Below are positions 24,557 to 32,869 of a stretch of 64,000 nt of DNA, one piece after another. The notes below the pieces were generated by a model. That model ran no database searches, had not been told where the DNA came from, and saw nothing but the letters and a program-made list of their open reading frames with translations. The stretch lies in the NCBI RefSeq assembly GCF_003331145.1, contig NZ_QLVE01000005.1:46374-110373 (forward strand). The letters are read 5' to 3'. The position numbers and the translations under genes were made by a program. This stretch comes from Exiguobacterium sp. TNDT2 (lineage in GTDB: Bacteria; Bacillota; Bacilli; Exiguobacteriales; Exiguobacteriaceae). Each line of letters opens with the position of its first letter. Positions within the stretch are counted from its first letter, which is position 1.

Positions 24557-24582
24557 GGAAAGTCTGAGTGCTCAGACTTTCC
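24557..24582 (-). terminator. Perfect hairpin between telA and the deaminase gene
   Basis: GGAAAGTCTGAG (24557-24568) and CTCAGACTTTCC (24571-24582) form a 12-bp perfect stem with a 2-base gap, followed by TTTTCTTT on the minus strand. It probably ends the xpaC-telA transcript, perhaps partially. Confidence 0.75.
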
Positions 24583-24586
24583 TCGT

Positions 24587-25816
24587 TCAATATCCAGTCT
24601 CTTTTGGCAACTCTTTGTTTTTTGAAGCGATTTCGATGACTTTTTCTTTCAACTCGTGCTCCATCCGATCAAGTTCACGTTCGGCCTCACGGCGCTTCTG
24701 ACGTCCTTCTTGTTGAATCCGGAGTGTCTCATCGAGCGTCGAGAGCAAGTTTTCGTGCGCCACTTTGAGCGACTCGACCGAGACGATGCCTTTCTCGTTC
24801 TCCGTCGCGATCTCGATCGATGAGTCTTTCAACATCTTCGAGTTCTGTTCGAGCAACGTGTTCGTCGTCTTTGTGACGTCTTGCTGCATCCGGAGTGCCG
24901 TCTTTTGACGCGTCAAGCTGAGCGCGAGCACGACTTGGTTCTTCCAGAGCGGAATCGTGTTGACGACTGCCGACTCGATCTTCTCAGCCAAAATTTGGTT
25001 ATTCTGTTGGATGACACGGATTTGTGGCGCCATTTGCAGACTGATCGTCCGGCTCAGTTTCAAATCATGCAATTTTTTCTCGAACCGGTCCGCGAGTTGA
25101 ATCATGTCATTCAACTGTTGCAGTTTAACCTGGTCTTTCGACATCTCGACTTCTTGGCGGAGCGGGGCGATTTCATAGCTGCGTACGTGATCAAGCTTTG
25201 TCTCCCCAGCGGCGATATAGACGTTTAGTTCTTCGAAGTAACGTTTGTTCTTATCATACATTTGATCGAGCATGGTGATGTCCTTCATCAAACCGAACTT
25301 GGCCCGGTCTAAATTATGGATGACTTCTTCTAAATAGACGCTCATCTTTTCAAACTGAAGTTTGTAGTTCTCAGCCTTCTTTTTGGCCCGACCAATGAGC
25401 GGCAAGTTGTCCATGAAGCTCTTCTTCTCCGGCTGTAACATATCCGGGTCCATCTTGCGCACATTCTGCATCAAGTCGGACAACAGCTTCCCGGCGTCGC
25501 CGCCATCTTTCATCCGGACCTCGGTCAGAATTTGATCCGAGAATTGCGACAGTTCACGTTGCACGTTCGAACCAAACAACATCACCGAATCCGTCTTTTT
25601 GATGTCAATCGATTCGGCGAGTCGCGTGATCCGTTCCCGGTGTTCTTGCGGGACATCCGGATTCACTTGAATGGCTGGCACCTCGTGTTTCTCTGTCATT
25701 GCTGACCAGTCTACAGATGGGTCCGAAATTGCATCGGTCTCCGTCTTCGTTTTCGTCTGTGAGGTGAGCTCTTCTTCTGGCCATGACTGCCAGTTCGTTT
25801 CATTCGATGAAGTCAT
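24587..25816 (-). CDS. TelA/YaaN family protein (toxic anion resistance family)
   Basis: 409 residues, mostly long helices and predicted coiled coil, of the TelA family first linked to tellurite resistance. Members are widespread in Firmicutes and contribute to tolerance of cell-wall-active agents; the molecular role is unclear. Landmarks: LGSNVQRELSQFSDQIL-like N-terminal helix, KFGLMKDITMLDQMYDKNKRYFEEL, QMAPQIRVIQQNN, IPLWKNQVVLALSL. The first 60 residues are low-complexity polar sequence. It overlaps the xpaC-like gene by 17 bases, as in the B. subtilis xpaC-yaaN pair. Confidence 0.9.
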   Translation of the reverse strand: MTSSNETNWQSWPEEELTSQTKTKTETDAISDPSVDWSAMTEKHEVPAIQVNPDVPQEHRERITRLAESIDIKKTDSVMLFGSNVQRELSQFSDQILTEVRMKDGGDAGKLLSDLMQNVRKMDPDMLQPEKKSFMDNLPLIGRAKKKAENYKLQFEKMSVYLEEVIHNLDRAKFGLMKDITMLDQMYDKNKRYFEELNVYIAAGETKLDHVRSYEIAPLRQEVEMSKDQVKLQQLNDMIQLADRFEKKLHDLKLSRTISLQMAPQIRVIQQNNQILAEKIESAVVNTIPLWKNQVVLALSLTRQKTALRMQQDVTKTTNTLLEQNSKMLKDSSIEIATENEKGIVSVESLKVAHENLLSTLDETLRIQQEGRQKRREAERELDRMEHELKEKVIEIASKNKELPKETGY

Positions 25817-26516
25817 GCTTTTTTCTCCCTTCTGGTTGATCGGCCAATACTTTTTCCATCATGATCAACTCTCGTTCAAAGTCGACCGCGTCATCTTCTA
25901 ACAGACGGCTGCGCTGTTGTTTGAACTTGTCGACGATGAGTCGCATATTGGTGATCAACTGTTCACGTGTCTCTTCTTGAATGACGACGCGTTTTCCTTC
26001 TAGTTCTTTAAATTTCAACACGACCGACACGAGTGAATCTAAATAAAACGTGAACAAGTCACGAACGTGTTTTGCGTCTTGTGGATTCTCGAACAACTCG
26101 GCGAACAATTCGTGCGCCTCCTTCGACACCGCCTTCATCTCACGACAGACCTCGAGGTCTTTGATTTCTGGCAAGACACGGTCGATTTGTTGCAGTTTCT
26201 CATACCCTTGTTCAATCGTCCGCTGTAAAAATTGAAGCTCTAAGTCGTCGGTCGCCTCAAACTGATGCACCGGAGCTGATTCCTCGAGTGGTTTCAAGAT
26301 GCGCGAACCGACGAACGGTTCATCTTCATCGAGCAATAGTTTTTTCTTGGCCCGTTTGGCAACGGGCGCGGGTACCCGCTTCCGGCGTTTATTGTTCGAC
26401 CACACTTCGTTTAACACGAGCGCCCCGACGATGATAAACAACCAAGAGAAATCAAAAACGCTTATGGCAAAATATAGGATCGCCCCGGTCAGGGCCCATT
26501 TCATCCATGTTTTCAT
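25800..26516 (-). CDS. XpaC-like membrane protein
   Basis: 238 residues. Two N-terminal hydrophobic segments (WALTGAILYFAISVF and WLFIIVGALVLNEVW, about residues 6-40) are followed by a basic linker and a cytoplasmic helical domain. Members are annotated as 5-bromo-4-chloroindolyl phosphate hydrolysis proteins after XpaC, but a phosphatase activity is not firmly established. Pairing with telA is conserved in Bacillales. ATG at 26514-26516 has GAGGTG 6 bases upstream; a GTG three codons earlier is inside that site. Confidence 0.85.
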   Translation of the reverse strand: MKTWMKWALTGAILYFAISVFDFSWLFIIVGALVLNEVWSNNKRRKRVPAPVAKRAKKKLLLDEDEPFVGSRILKPLEESAPVHQFEATDDLELQFLQRTIEQGYEKLQQIDRVLPEIKDLEVCREMKAVSKEAHELFAELFENPQDAKHVRDLFTFYLDSLVSVVLKFKELEGKRVVIQEETREQLITNMRLIVDKFKQQRSRLLEDDAVDFERELIMMEKVLADQPEGRKKHDFIE

Positions 26517-26656
26517 CCGTTTCACCTCGTCTCATGATACTTCTATTGTACCTTACGTGACCCTTCAAAAAAAGTTTCGTCATCTTTATAAGCTTAGCAT
26601 AATGATGCCATGCTCTCTCTCGGTCGCAAGAACGAAAAGTCATAAGCGCTCGGATA

Positions 26657-26689
26657 CAAAAAAACCTCCCGATTCATTGAATCAGGAGG
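26657..26689 (-). terminator. Terminator of the NSS transporter gene or shared region
   Basis: CCTCC-c-GATTC (26665-26675) pairs with GAATC-a-GGAGG (26679-26689), followed by T7 on the minus strand; it ends the symporter gene. Confidence 0.9.
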
Positions 26690-26700
26690 CGTTCGTCACG

Positions 26701-28059
26701 TTACACCGTGACCCAAGTTGACACCATGACGATAGCGACCGTCACCGGAATGACATAGCGAATCAAGAAATGCCAGACCGGGTACAGTTTGACACCAGCG
26801 CCCGATGTTTGAATTTCTTCTTTCAAAATACGTTGATCGACGACATACCCGACGAAAATCGATGTTAAAAGCGCACCGACCGGCATTAAGATGTAGCTGA
26901 CGACGTAGTCCATCGAATCGAAGAACGTTCGACCGTTTAAGAACTGCATCTCACTCATGACCCCGAACGAGAGCGCCGATGGAATCCCGACCGCAAACAC
27001 GATTGCTGATGACAAGAGTGTGACGTTCCGTTTTGACATCGTTTGTTTCTTTTCGTTCAGTCTATCGGTCACACCGGCAACGACAACTTCAAGCATTGCG
27101 ATTGATGACGTGATCGAGGCGAACGTGAACAGTAAGAAGAACAACACCATGAAAAACCCACCGAGCGGGACTTGGTTGAAGACGGCCGGCAAGACGACGA
27201 AAAGAAGCGCCGGACCTTCCGCCGGGTCGAGCCCTGACGCGAACACGGCCGGGAAAATCGCGAGCCCTGCCAATAGTGAGACGGCGATGTTCAACAGGAC
27301 GATCATATTCGCAGAACGATTGAGCGTCCCTTTCGTCTGAATGTACGACGCATACGTCAACATGGCCGCAACCCCGAGCGACAGCGAGAAGAATGCTTGA
27401 CCGAGGGCGAATAAGACCGATTCCCCGCTTAAAGCTGAGAAGTCAGGCTGCAAGAAGAAGCGAACCCCTTCCATCGCTCCGTCGAGCGTCAACGAACGGA
27501 TGACGAGCACGATGAAACTGACGAACAAGAGCGGCATTAAAATCTTGCTCATGCGCTCGATTCCTGCTTCGACACCTTTTAAGACAATTAAGAGCGTAAT
27601 CAATAAGAACAAGAACTGACCGAACACGGCGATGCCTGGTGACGAAACGACATCTCCAAATACGGTACCGAACTCGTCAGGCGAACGTCCGTTCAATGTC
27701 CCGCTCAGTCCGAGGCCGACATAGATTAAGACCCATCCGCCGATGACACTATAGAACGAGAGCAGTAAGAAACATGCGATGACGCCGAGGTAACCGACGA
27801 GTGTCCAACGGCCGTGGCCTAATTTTTTAAAGGCGAGCAGTGCCGTCTTTTGTGTCGAGCGTCCAACGATGAACTCACCAATCAATAATGGTAACCCGAG
27901 TAAGAGCGTGAACGCTAAAAACATGAGCAAAAAAGCGCCGCCTCCACTTGTACCGGTGACATACGGAAATTTCCAAATCGCACCGAGACCAATCGCTGAC
28001 CCTGCGGCCGCTAAGATGAATCCAATTTTTGAGGCGAACGAGTTTTGCGCCATTCCCAT
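26701..28059 (-). CDS. Neurotransmitter:sodium symporter (NSS/LeuT) family transporter
   Basis: Sodium-coupled uptake of amino acids or related amines; 452 residues with about 11 membrane segments. The first segment carries GSAIGLGAIWKFPYVTGTSGG split across the signature region, with the unwound GLG used for substrate and sodium binding. SLGVAAMLTYASY and FTFASITSSIAMLE correspond to segments 6 and 8 sites. Substrate not predictable. ATG at 28057-28059 is kept (AGGAAG 5 bases upstream); ATG two codons later is possible. Confidence 0.92.
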   Translation of the reverse strand: MGMAQNSFASKIGFILAAAGSAIGLGAIWKFPYVTGTSGGGAFLLMFLAFTLLLGLPLLIGEFIVGRSTQKTALLAFKKLGHGRWTLVGYLGVIACFLLLSFYSVIGGWVLIYVGLGLSGTLNGRSPDEFGTVFGDVVSSPGIAVFGQFLFLLITLLIVLKGVEAGIERMSKILMPLLFVSFIVLVIRSLTLDGAMEGVRFFLQPDFSALSGESVLFALGQAFFSLSLGVAAMLTYASYIQTKGTLNRSANMIVLLNIAVSLLAGLAIFPAVFASGLDPAEGPALLFVVLPAVFNQVPLGGFFMVLFFLLFTFASITSSIAMLEVVVAGVTDRLNEKKQTMSKRNVTLLSSAIVFAVGIPSALSFGVMSEMQFLNGRTFFDSMDYVVSYILMPVGALLTSIFVGYVVDQRILKEEIQTSGAGVKLYPVWHFLIRYVIPVTVAIVMVSTWVTV

Positions 28060-28132
28060 CCCTACTTCCTGTTTTCATATCTATTTTCATAATAATAGTG
28101 AAATACTAACATGGTTCAGAAACAAGAACAAT

Positions 28133-28168
28133 AAAAAACAGAGAAAAGTCTGAATTCTTTTCTCTGTT
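28133..28168 (-). terminator. Terminator after the lipid kinase gene
   Basis: AACAGAGAAAAG (28137-28148) pairs with CTTTTCTCTGTT (28157-28168); T6 follows on the minus strand. Confidence 0.9.
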
Positions 28169-28173
28169 TATTT

Positions 28174-29052
28174 TCATTGGGATGGGACAAGAAACGTTAA
28201 CTCACTCGGTAAGACTTGGATATGCAATCGGTCCGCCTCAAAGTGTTCCCCATCGACGTCGATGATTTGAGATTCACTTAAATGGACGTTTAGTTGAGAC
28301 ATCTGTAAATGTACCCATTCCGGGGACGACTGTTCGAGTCCGAGCTGTTGGGTCAACAGTTGACGAATCATTGGGAAACCGATGGCCGAACTATGGACAA
28401 CCTCGACGAGTCCATCCGTGAACGACTGGGTCGGCAACTTCGTCGGCACCGTCCCAAGATATGCCCCGTTTCCAATGTACAGAAAGCTGACCGGCCCGTC
28501 GTGGACGGCTTTACCATCCTGTTCGATGCGGACGTCGAACGGGTCGAGCTCTCTAAATTGACGAATCGTCGCTAAAAAATAACCGATTGACCCGAGTGCT
28601 TCTTTTTGGAGCGGATCGATTTGTCTCGACGTGTCGGCGATGAGACCGACACCGATAAAGTTGAGCCCGTACCGGTCATTGACCCGCATGACGTCGACCG
28701 GTTGGACATGACTCATCTTAAATAACCGGGCCGCCTCGATTGGTTCGACCGGTAGAGCGAGGGCACGGGCGAAATCATTACACGTGCCGCCCGGAATCAG
28801 ACCGATTGTCGGTCGTTCATCTCGCGGAAGCTTCATCAAGCCATTGACGACCTCATGAAGGGTCCCGTCCCCGCCGATGACAATCAAGTGCTCGAACGCC
28901 CCACTCGTCTCGGCAAAGCGGACGGCGTCCCCTTGTCCTAGCGTCTTACGAATCAGGATCTCGTCATACAAGGATTCGACCGTACCGACGACCTCACCGA
29001 ACATCGTTTCACTTGCACCGGATGTTGGGTTCGAGATAATCATGGCTCTCAT
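28174..29052 (-). CDS. Diacylglycerol kinase-family lipid kinase (DagK/YegS/BmrU type)
   Basis: 292 residues. The catalytic signature IGGDGTLHEVVNG, plus PGGTCNDFARAL and the C-terminal IDVDGEHFEAD, place it with soluble DAGK-domain lipid kinases that phosphorylate diacylglycerol or similar lipids using ATP. It overlaps the end of the ABC permease gene by 4 bases, so it belongs to the same transcript as the transporter; a functional link is not obvious. BmrU-like proteins are often co-transcribed with transporters. Confidence 0.88.
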   Translation of the reverse strand: MRAMIISNPTSGASETMFGEVVGTVESLYDEILIRKTLGQGDAVRFAETSGAFEHLIVIGGDGTLHEVVNGLMKLPRDERPTIGLIPGGTCNDFARALALPVEPIEAARLFKMSHVQPVDVMRVNDRYGLNFIGVGLIADTSRQIDPLQKEALGSIGYFLATIRQFRELDPFDVRIEQDGKAVHDGPVSFLYIGNGAYLGTVPTKLPTQSFTDGLVEVVHSSAIGFPMIRQLLTQQLGLEQSSPEWVHLQMSQLNVHLSESQIIDVDGEHFEADRLHIQVLPSELTFLVPSQ

Positions 29053-30554
29053 AGGAGACCTTCCTGCTCCAGAAAGTCTTGTGCGACGTCATAAGCACGC
29101 TCATTCCCATACGCGACGCGGCGGTTGAGTTCAGACATTTCTTCATCTGTAATTTTGCCTGCCAATTGATTGAGAGCGTCTTCAATCTCAGGATGCTCGT
29201 CTAACGTCTCTTGCTTGAGTAACGGCGCCCCTTGATAAGGTGGGAAGAACTGTTGATCGTCTTCGAGGACGAGCAAATCGTTTTCGGCGATGTCCGGATC
29301 CGTCGCGTAAGCATCGACGAGGTTGACGTCACCACGGGCGATGGCGCGATACCGAAGCTTCTGCTCCATCGAGACGACCGATGGGAAGTCGAGCCCATAC
29401 GCTTGCTGAAGTCCCGGATAACCGTCTTCCCGGTCCGTGAATTCGAGCGTGAAACCGGCCGTGATATCCGATTGCACGTTCCGCAAATCAGAAATCGACG
29501 TGATGCCTTCTTCTTCGGCATAGTCACGTGGAATGGCGATGGCATATGTGTTGTTGAACTGCATCGGTTCAAGTAACGCATAGCCGTCGTCGGCCAACGC
29601 GTCACGAGCCTGTTCATAAACTTCGCGGGCGTCATTCGAGTTCGGCGTCTCTTTCACGAGACTGGCGAGTACCGTCCCAGTGAATTCCGGGTAGATGTCG
29701 ACATCACCAGATTGGAGCGCGCCCCAGACGAACGTCGTTTCACCGAAGTTAGGACGAACGGAAACCGTCAAATCGGTCTCTTCTTCAATTAACAGTTTAT
29801 ACATGTTCATCAAAATTTCAGGCTCAGGCCCAAGTTTTCCAGCGACGACGAGGTCGGTCTGTTGCGTGCGACCGAGCGCGAGCGGTGCCGCGATGATGAG
29901 CGCTAATACAGTCGAGACAGCGATCAATTTCGTCTTGTTCCGCGTCGCCGTCGCTCCTTCCATCTGTCGAAGCAAGAAGTCAAATAAGAGGGCGAGGATG
30001 GCGGCCGGGATGGCACCGAGCAAAATTAAATAGTTATCGTTTCGATTGATTCCAAGAAGAATCAACGTCCCGAGTCCACCGGCTCCAACGAGGGCGGCGA
30101 GCGTCGCCGTCCCGACGATGAGGACCATCGCCGTTCGAATCCCAGCCATGATGACCGGCAAGGCGAGCGGTAGCTCGACTCTCAACAAACTTTGGTTCGG
30201 CTTCATGCCGCAAGCCCGAGCCGCCTCGATGAGTGATTTATCAACTTCGTTCAAACCCGTGAACGTGTTTCGAAGAATTGGTAGCAAAGCGTATAATACG
30301 AGGGCGATCGTCGCCGGCAAGGCGCCGATCCCGACGAGTGGAATCATCAGTCCGAGAAGTGCCAAAGAAGGAATCGTTTGGATGATGGCAGTGACGCCGA
30401 TGGCGGTCTCGGCCACTTTTTTGCGGCGTGTCAACCAGATACCGAGCGGGACGGCAATCAAGACGGCAATCAGCAGGGAGACGACGGAGAGCTGCAAGTG
30501 CTCGATGAGCGCCTCGACGAGTTCACCCCGCCGGTTTTGAAATGTCTCAAGCAT
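29049..30554 (-). CDS. Fused ABC permease and substrate-binding protein (OpuF/EgtUBC type)
   Basis: 501 residues. The N-terminal permease domain (about 1-215) has the EAARACGM-type coupling loop (SLIEAARACGMKP) and several membrane segments. A further transmembrane helix (about 212-230) connects to an extracellular OpuAC-type binding domain (about 235-501: VRPNFGETTFVWGALQSGDVDIYPEFTGT, DVNLVDAYATDPDI). Such fusions import compatible solutes (OpuF, BusB) or ergothioneine (EgtU). ATG at 30552-30554 has AGAGGTG 6 bases upstream; the longer frame to 30653 overlaps the ATPase gene too far. Substrate undecided. Confidence 0.9.
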   Translation of the reverse strand: MLETFQNRRGELVEALIEHLQLSVVSLLIAVLIAVPLGIWLTRRKKVAETAIGVTAIIQTIPSLALLGLMIPLVGIGALPATIALVLYALLPILRNTFTGLNEVDKSLIEAARACGMKPNQSLLRVELPLALPVIMAGIRTAMVLIVGTATLAALVGAGGLGTLILLGINRNDNYLILLGAIPAAILALLFDFLLRQMEGATATRNKTKLIAVSTVLALIIAAPLALGRTQQTDLVVAGKLGPEPEILMNMYKLLIEEETDLTVSVRPNFGETTFVWGALQSGDVDIYPEFTGTVLASLVKETPNSNDAREVYEQARDALADDGYALLEPMQFNNTYAIAIPRDYAEEEGITSISDLRNVQSDITAGFTLEFTDREDGYPGLQQAYGLDFPSVVSMEQKLRYRAIARGDVNLVDAYATDPDIAENDLLVLEDDQQFFPPYQGAPLLKQETLDEHPEIEDALNQLAGKITDEEMSELNRRVAYGNERAYDVAQDFLEQEGLL

Positions 30555-31281
30555 CAACTTCACCTCTTCCGCGTTGTGTAAAATCGAGGACGAACGGGTC
30601 CGTGCTCGTTCTGATTTCATCCGGTGTACCGACGACGACCAACTCGCCGTCACGCATCAAGGCGATGCGATCGCCGAGCTTCATCGCTTCTTGCATGTCG
30701 TGGGTCACGAACAGAATCGTCTTTCCGAGCTCATCATTCAATCGTTTAATATCGTCTTGGAGCTGCCCCCGGCTGATCGGGTCGAGTGCCGAGAACGGCT
30801 CGTCCATCAAGATGACGTCAGGGTCGGCCGCGAGCGCGCGGAGCACCCCAACCCGTTGCTGTTGTCCGCCGGAAAGTTCAGTCGGTTTTTTTGCCCGTAG
30901 GACAGGGTCCAGTCCGGCAATCTTCATGAGTTCGGTCACGCGGTCTTTCGTTTTCTGTTTTGGCCAATTCAATAATTCAGGGACAACAGAAATATTTTCT
31001 TCGACCGTTAAATGAGGGAATAAGGCAATTTGTTGGAGCACATAACCGATGTTGCGACGTAACTCAAAAATATCGAATTGATAAATCTCTTTCCCGTCGA
31101 TTAAAATTTTTCCGTCGGTATGATCAATCAGTCGATTCACCATCTTCATCGTCGTCGTTTTGCCACACCCTGATGGGCCGATCAAGACAAAAATCTCTCC
31201 TTTACGTACTGTCAAATCCAAGTCTTTGACGGCTAACGTCCCATCTTCATAGCGCTTGGATACATTTTGAAATTCTATCAA
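30547..31281 (-). CDS. ABC transporter ATPase for the OpuF/EgtU-type system
   Basis: 244 residues. Walker A GPSGCGKTT, Q-loop VLQQIALFPHLT, signature LSGGQQQRVGVLRAL, Walker B VILMDEPFSALDP and H-loop VTHDMQEA. It belongs to the OpuCA/ProV subfamily but ends after the ATPase core: the tandem CBS domains used for osmotic sensing in OpuCA and OpuA are absent. It overlaps the permease gene by 8 bases; together they form a two-component importer. Confidence 0.92.
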   Translation of the reverse strand: MIEFQNVSKRYEDGTLAVKDLDLTVRKGEIFVLIGPSGCGKTTTMKMVNRLIDHTDGKILIDGKEIYQFDIFELRRNIGYVLQQIALFPHLTVEENISVVPELLNWPKQKTKDRVTELMKIAGLDPVLRAKKPTELSGGQQQRVGVLRALAADPDVILMDEPFSALDPISRGQLQDDIKRLNDELGKTILFVTHDMQEAMKLGDRIALMRDGELVVVGTPDEIRTSTDPFVLDFTQRGRGEVDA

Positions 31282-31407
31282 CTCTACCCCTCCTCGGCTC
31301 GTAACTTTTCATGAAAGTCAAATATTAGTTTGCCCGTTTCCAACGTTTGTTAAACAACGCAACGTGCTCGACGCGTGGCCGAATGACCGTGTCGGATGAA
31401 TCGACGC

Positions 31408-31435
31408 AAAAAAAGGCTCTCCCGAAGGAGAACCT
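31408..31435 (-). terminator. Terminator of the 3D-domain gene
   Basis: AGG-c-TCTCC (31414-31422) pairs with GGAGA-a-CCT style sequence (31427-31435) around a CGAA loop (UUCG on the minus strand), followed by T7. Confidence 0.9.
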
Positions 31436-31440
31436 GTAAA

Positions 31441-32184
31441 TCATGGCAATGTGATTGTGATATGGCGTCGGCCCCAATTGATGGCCTCACTCTTCGTGTC
31501 GACGAGTAAATCGACGATGTTCCCTTTGATGCGTCCCCCGGTATCGAGGGCGATTGCTTGACCAACCCCATCGATTTGTACGACCGTACCGAGCGGGATG
31601 ACAGATGGATCGACGGCGATGATGCGCATGCCGTTATAATAAATCGAATCTGTCACGTCATGGCCCGTCGCCGTCAAGACACGTCCTCCGTAAGAGCCGT
31701 TGTCCGCCGCATCGTTCGTATACGCCGTCGACTCCGCTTGAATGACACGTCCTTGTGTCGAAATCGGTGTCACGGTCGTACTCGACGCCGCTTGTTGCTT
31801 CTTCTCGGCCTTCGCTGCAGCTTGACGTTTCGCTTCTACTTGTCGTGCCTTCTCGGCAGCGACACGTTTTTCTTCGGCCAAACGCTCTGCTTTCGCTTTA
31901 CGCTCGGCTTGTTCACGTTTGGCTTTCTCTGTTGCCAAGCGCTTTTCTTCGGCTAAACGTTTTTCTTCAGCGAGTCGCTTCTCTTCAGCAAGGCGTTTCT
32001 CACGTTCAATTTTTTGTTGGCGCTCCAACTCGATCGCCTGACGTTCTAATTCAAGTGGATTTTGGACAATTTTCTGCTCAGTCCCGATTCCAATCTGCGC
32101 GGCATCGGCAGTCGCAGCAAACACAAATGTTCCAACAGAGGCAAATAAAATCGCGATCATATATTTTAAGGAATGCATGGTCAA
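31441..32184 (-). CDS. Secreted 3D-domain cell-wall protein with coiled-coil stalk
   Basis: 247 residues. A signal peptide (SLKYMIAILFASVGTFVFA, ending ATADAA near 29) leads to an Arg/Lys/Glu/Ala-rich coiled coil (about 43-130). Residues 61-85 hold tandem KRLAEE repeats. The C-terminal 3D domain (about 150-247) has conserved aspartates D192, D214 and D225 (VDPSVIPLG, IALDTGGRIKG, NIVDLLVDT). 3D domains resemble the MltA lytic transglycosylase core, so a peptidoglycan role outside the membrane is likely. TTG at 32182-32184 is the likely start, with AAAGGTG 8 bases upstream; ATG two codons later is possible. Confidence 0.85.
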   Translation of the reverse strand: MTMHSLKYMIAILFASVGTFVFAATADAAQIGIGTEQKIVQNPLELERQAIELERQQKIEREKRLAEEKRLAEEKRLAEEKRLATEKAKREQAERKAKAERLAEEKRVAAEKARQVEAKRQAAAKAEKKQQAASSTTVTPISTQGRVIQAESTAYTNDAADNGSYGGRVLTATGHDVTDSIYYNGMRIIAVDPSVIPLGTVVQIDGVGQAIALDTGGRIKGNIVDLLVDTKSEAINWGRRHITITLP

Positions 32185-32350
32185 TAGGTCAGCACCTTTC
32201 TCGTCATCTAACGAACAGGAGTAAATTTACCATGTCGTCACGACCACGAGAAGAGAGTGTGATAAAGTGAAATATTTCTGACACATCGAGCTCGGACTGG
32301 TTACAATTTGTAATATTTACAATAGACCCTTGTCTATCAACGGTTTTCAT

Positions 32351-32397
32351 AAAAAATTACAGATTCGTTACAACATGACGTGTAACAAATCTGTAAT
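32351..32397 (-). terminator. Large hairpin terminator after the GDYXXLXY gene
   Basis: ATTACAGATT-c-GTTACA (32356-32372) pairs with TGTAAC-a-AATCTGTAAT (32381-32397), 16 pairs with one mismatch, and T6 follows on the minus strand. Confidence 0.85.
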
Positions 32398-32404
32398 CTG
32401 ATTG

Positions 32405-32869
32405 TCATTCTGATTCAGCTTCAATCGAGCGTAAATCATGGGGTCGCACCATGCCCCAAGGTGCGACATCGACATCCACTTCGAACATTTTCGCACCTTC
32501 GATCGCCGACGTTTCTCCTTCGGCGACCCGATACGAACTCAAGTCATCGATGTACACTTGCCGGTCGTAATAGTTGGCCCGCGTGCCACCGATGAACGGT
32601 CGTGAACTGACCCGGTCGATGGTTGCGTACCCGTCGTCCCCTGTTTTGAAGGAGACGTATACAGTTCCCGACTCGACATCTTGTCTGCCTTCGAACGAGT
32701 CATACTCCAAATAGACAACATCACTAAAGAATGGGTCAAACGGTTCGTAAGAAGTCGCTTTGAACGTATACGTCTCCCCGAACCAGGAGACCGCATAAAC
32801 GAGCAGTATAAACCCGACGGCAATCACTACTTGCACAATCGGTACTAGCCAAGGCGTCAATCGTTTCAT
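32405..32869 (-). CDS. GDYXXLXY-type membrane protein
   Basis: 154 residues with one N-terminal membrane segment (LVPIVQVVIAVGFILLVYAV, residues 8-27) and an extracytoplasmic beta-rich domain. The region PFFSDVVYLEYD corresponds to the motif after which the GDYXXLXY family is named. The family is usually encoded next to DUF2157 membrane proteins, as here (4-base overlap). Function unknown; the pair may form one membrane complex. Confidence 0.75.
   Translation of the reverse strand: MKRLTPWLVPIVQVVIAVGFILLVYAVSWFGETYTFKATSYEPFDPFFSDVVYLEYDSFEGRQDVESGTVYVSFKTGDDGYATIDRVSSRPFIGGTRANYYDRQVYIDDLSSYRVAEGETSAIEGAKMFEVDVDVAPWGMVRPHDLRSIEAESE

Noticed and set aside
32299..32325. TGTAAA/TGTAAC half-sites upstream of the 3D-domain gene as a WalR box
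   Set aside because: WalR sites need two hexamers 5 bases apart; here the gap is 10, so the match is not supported.
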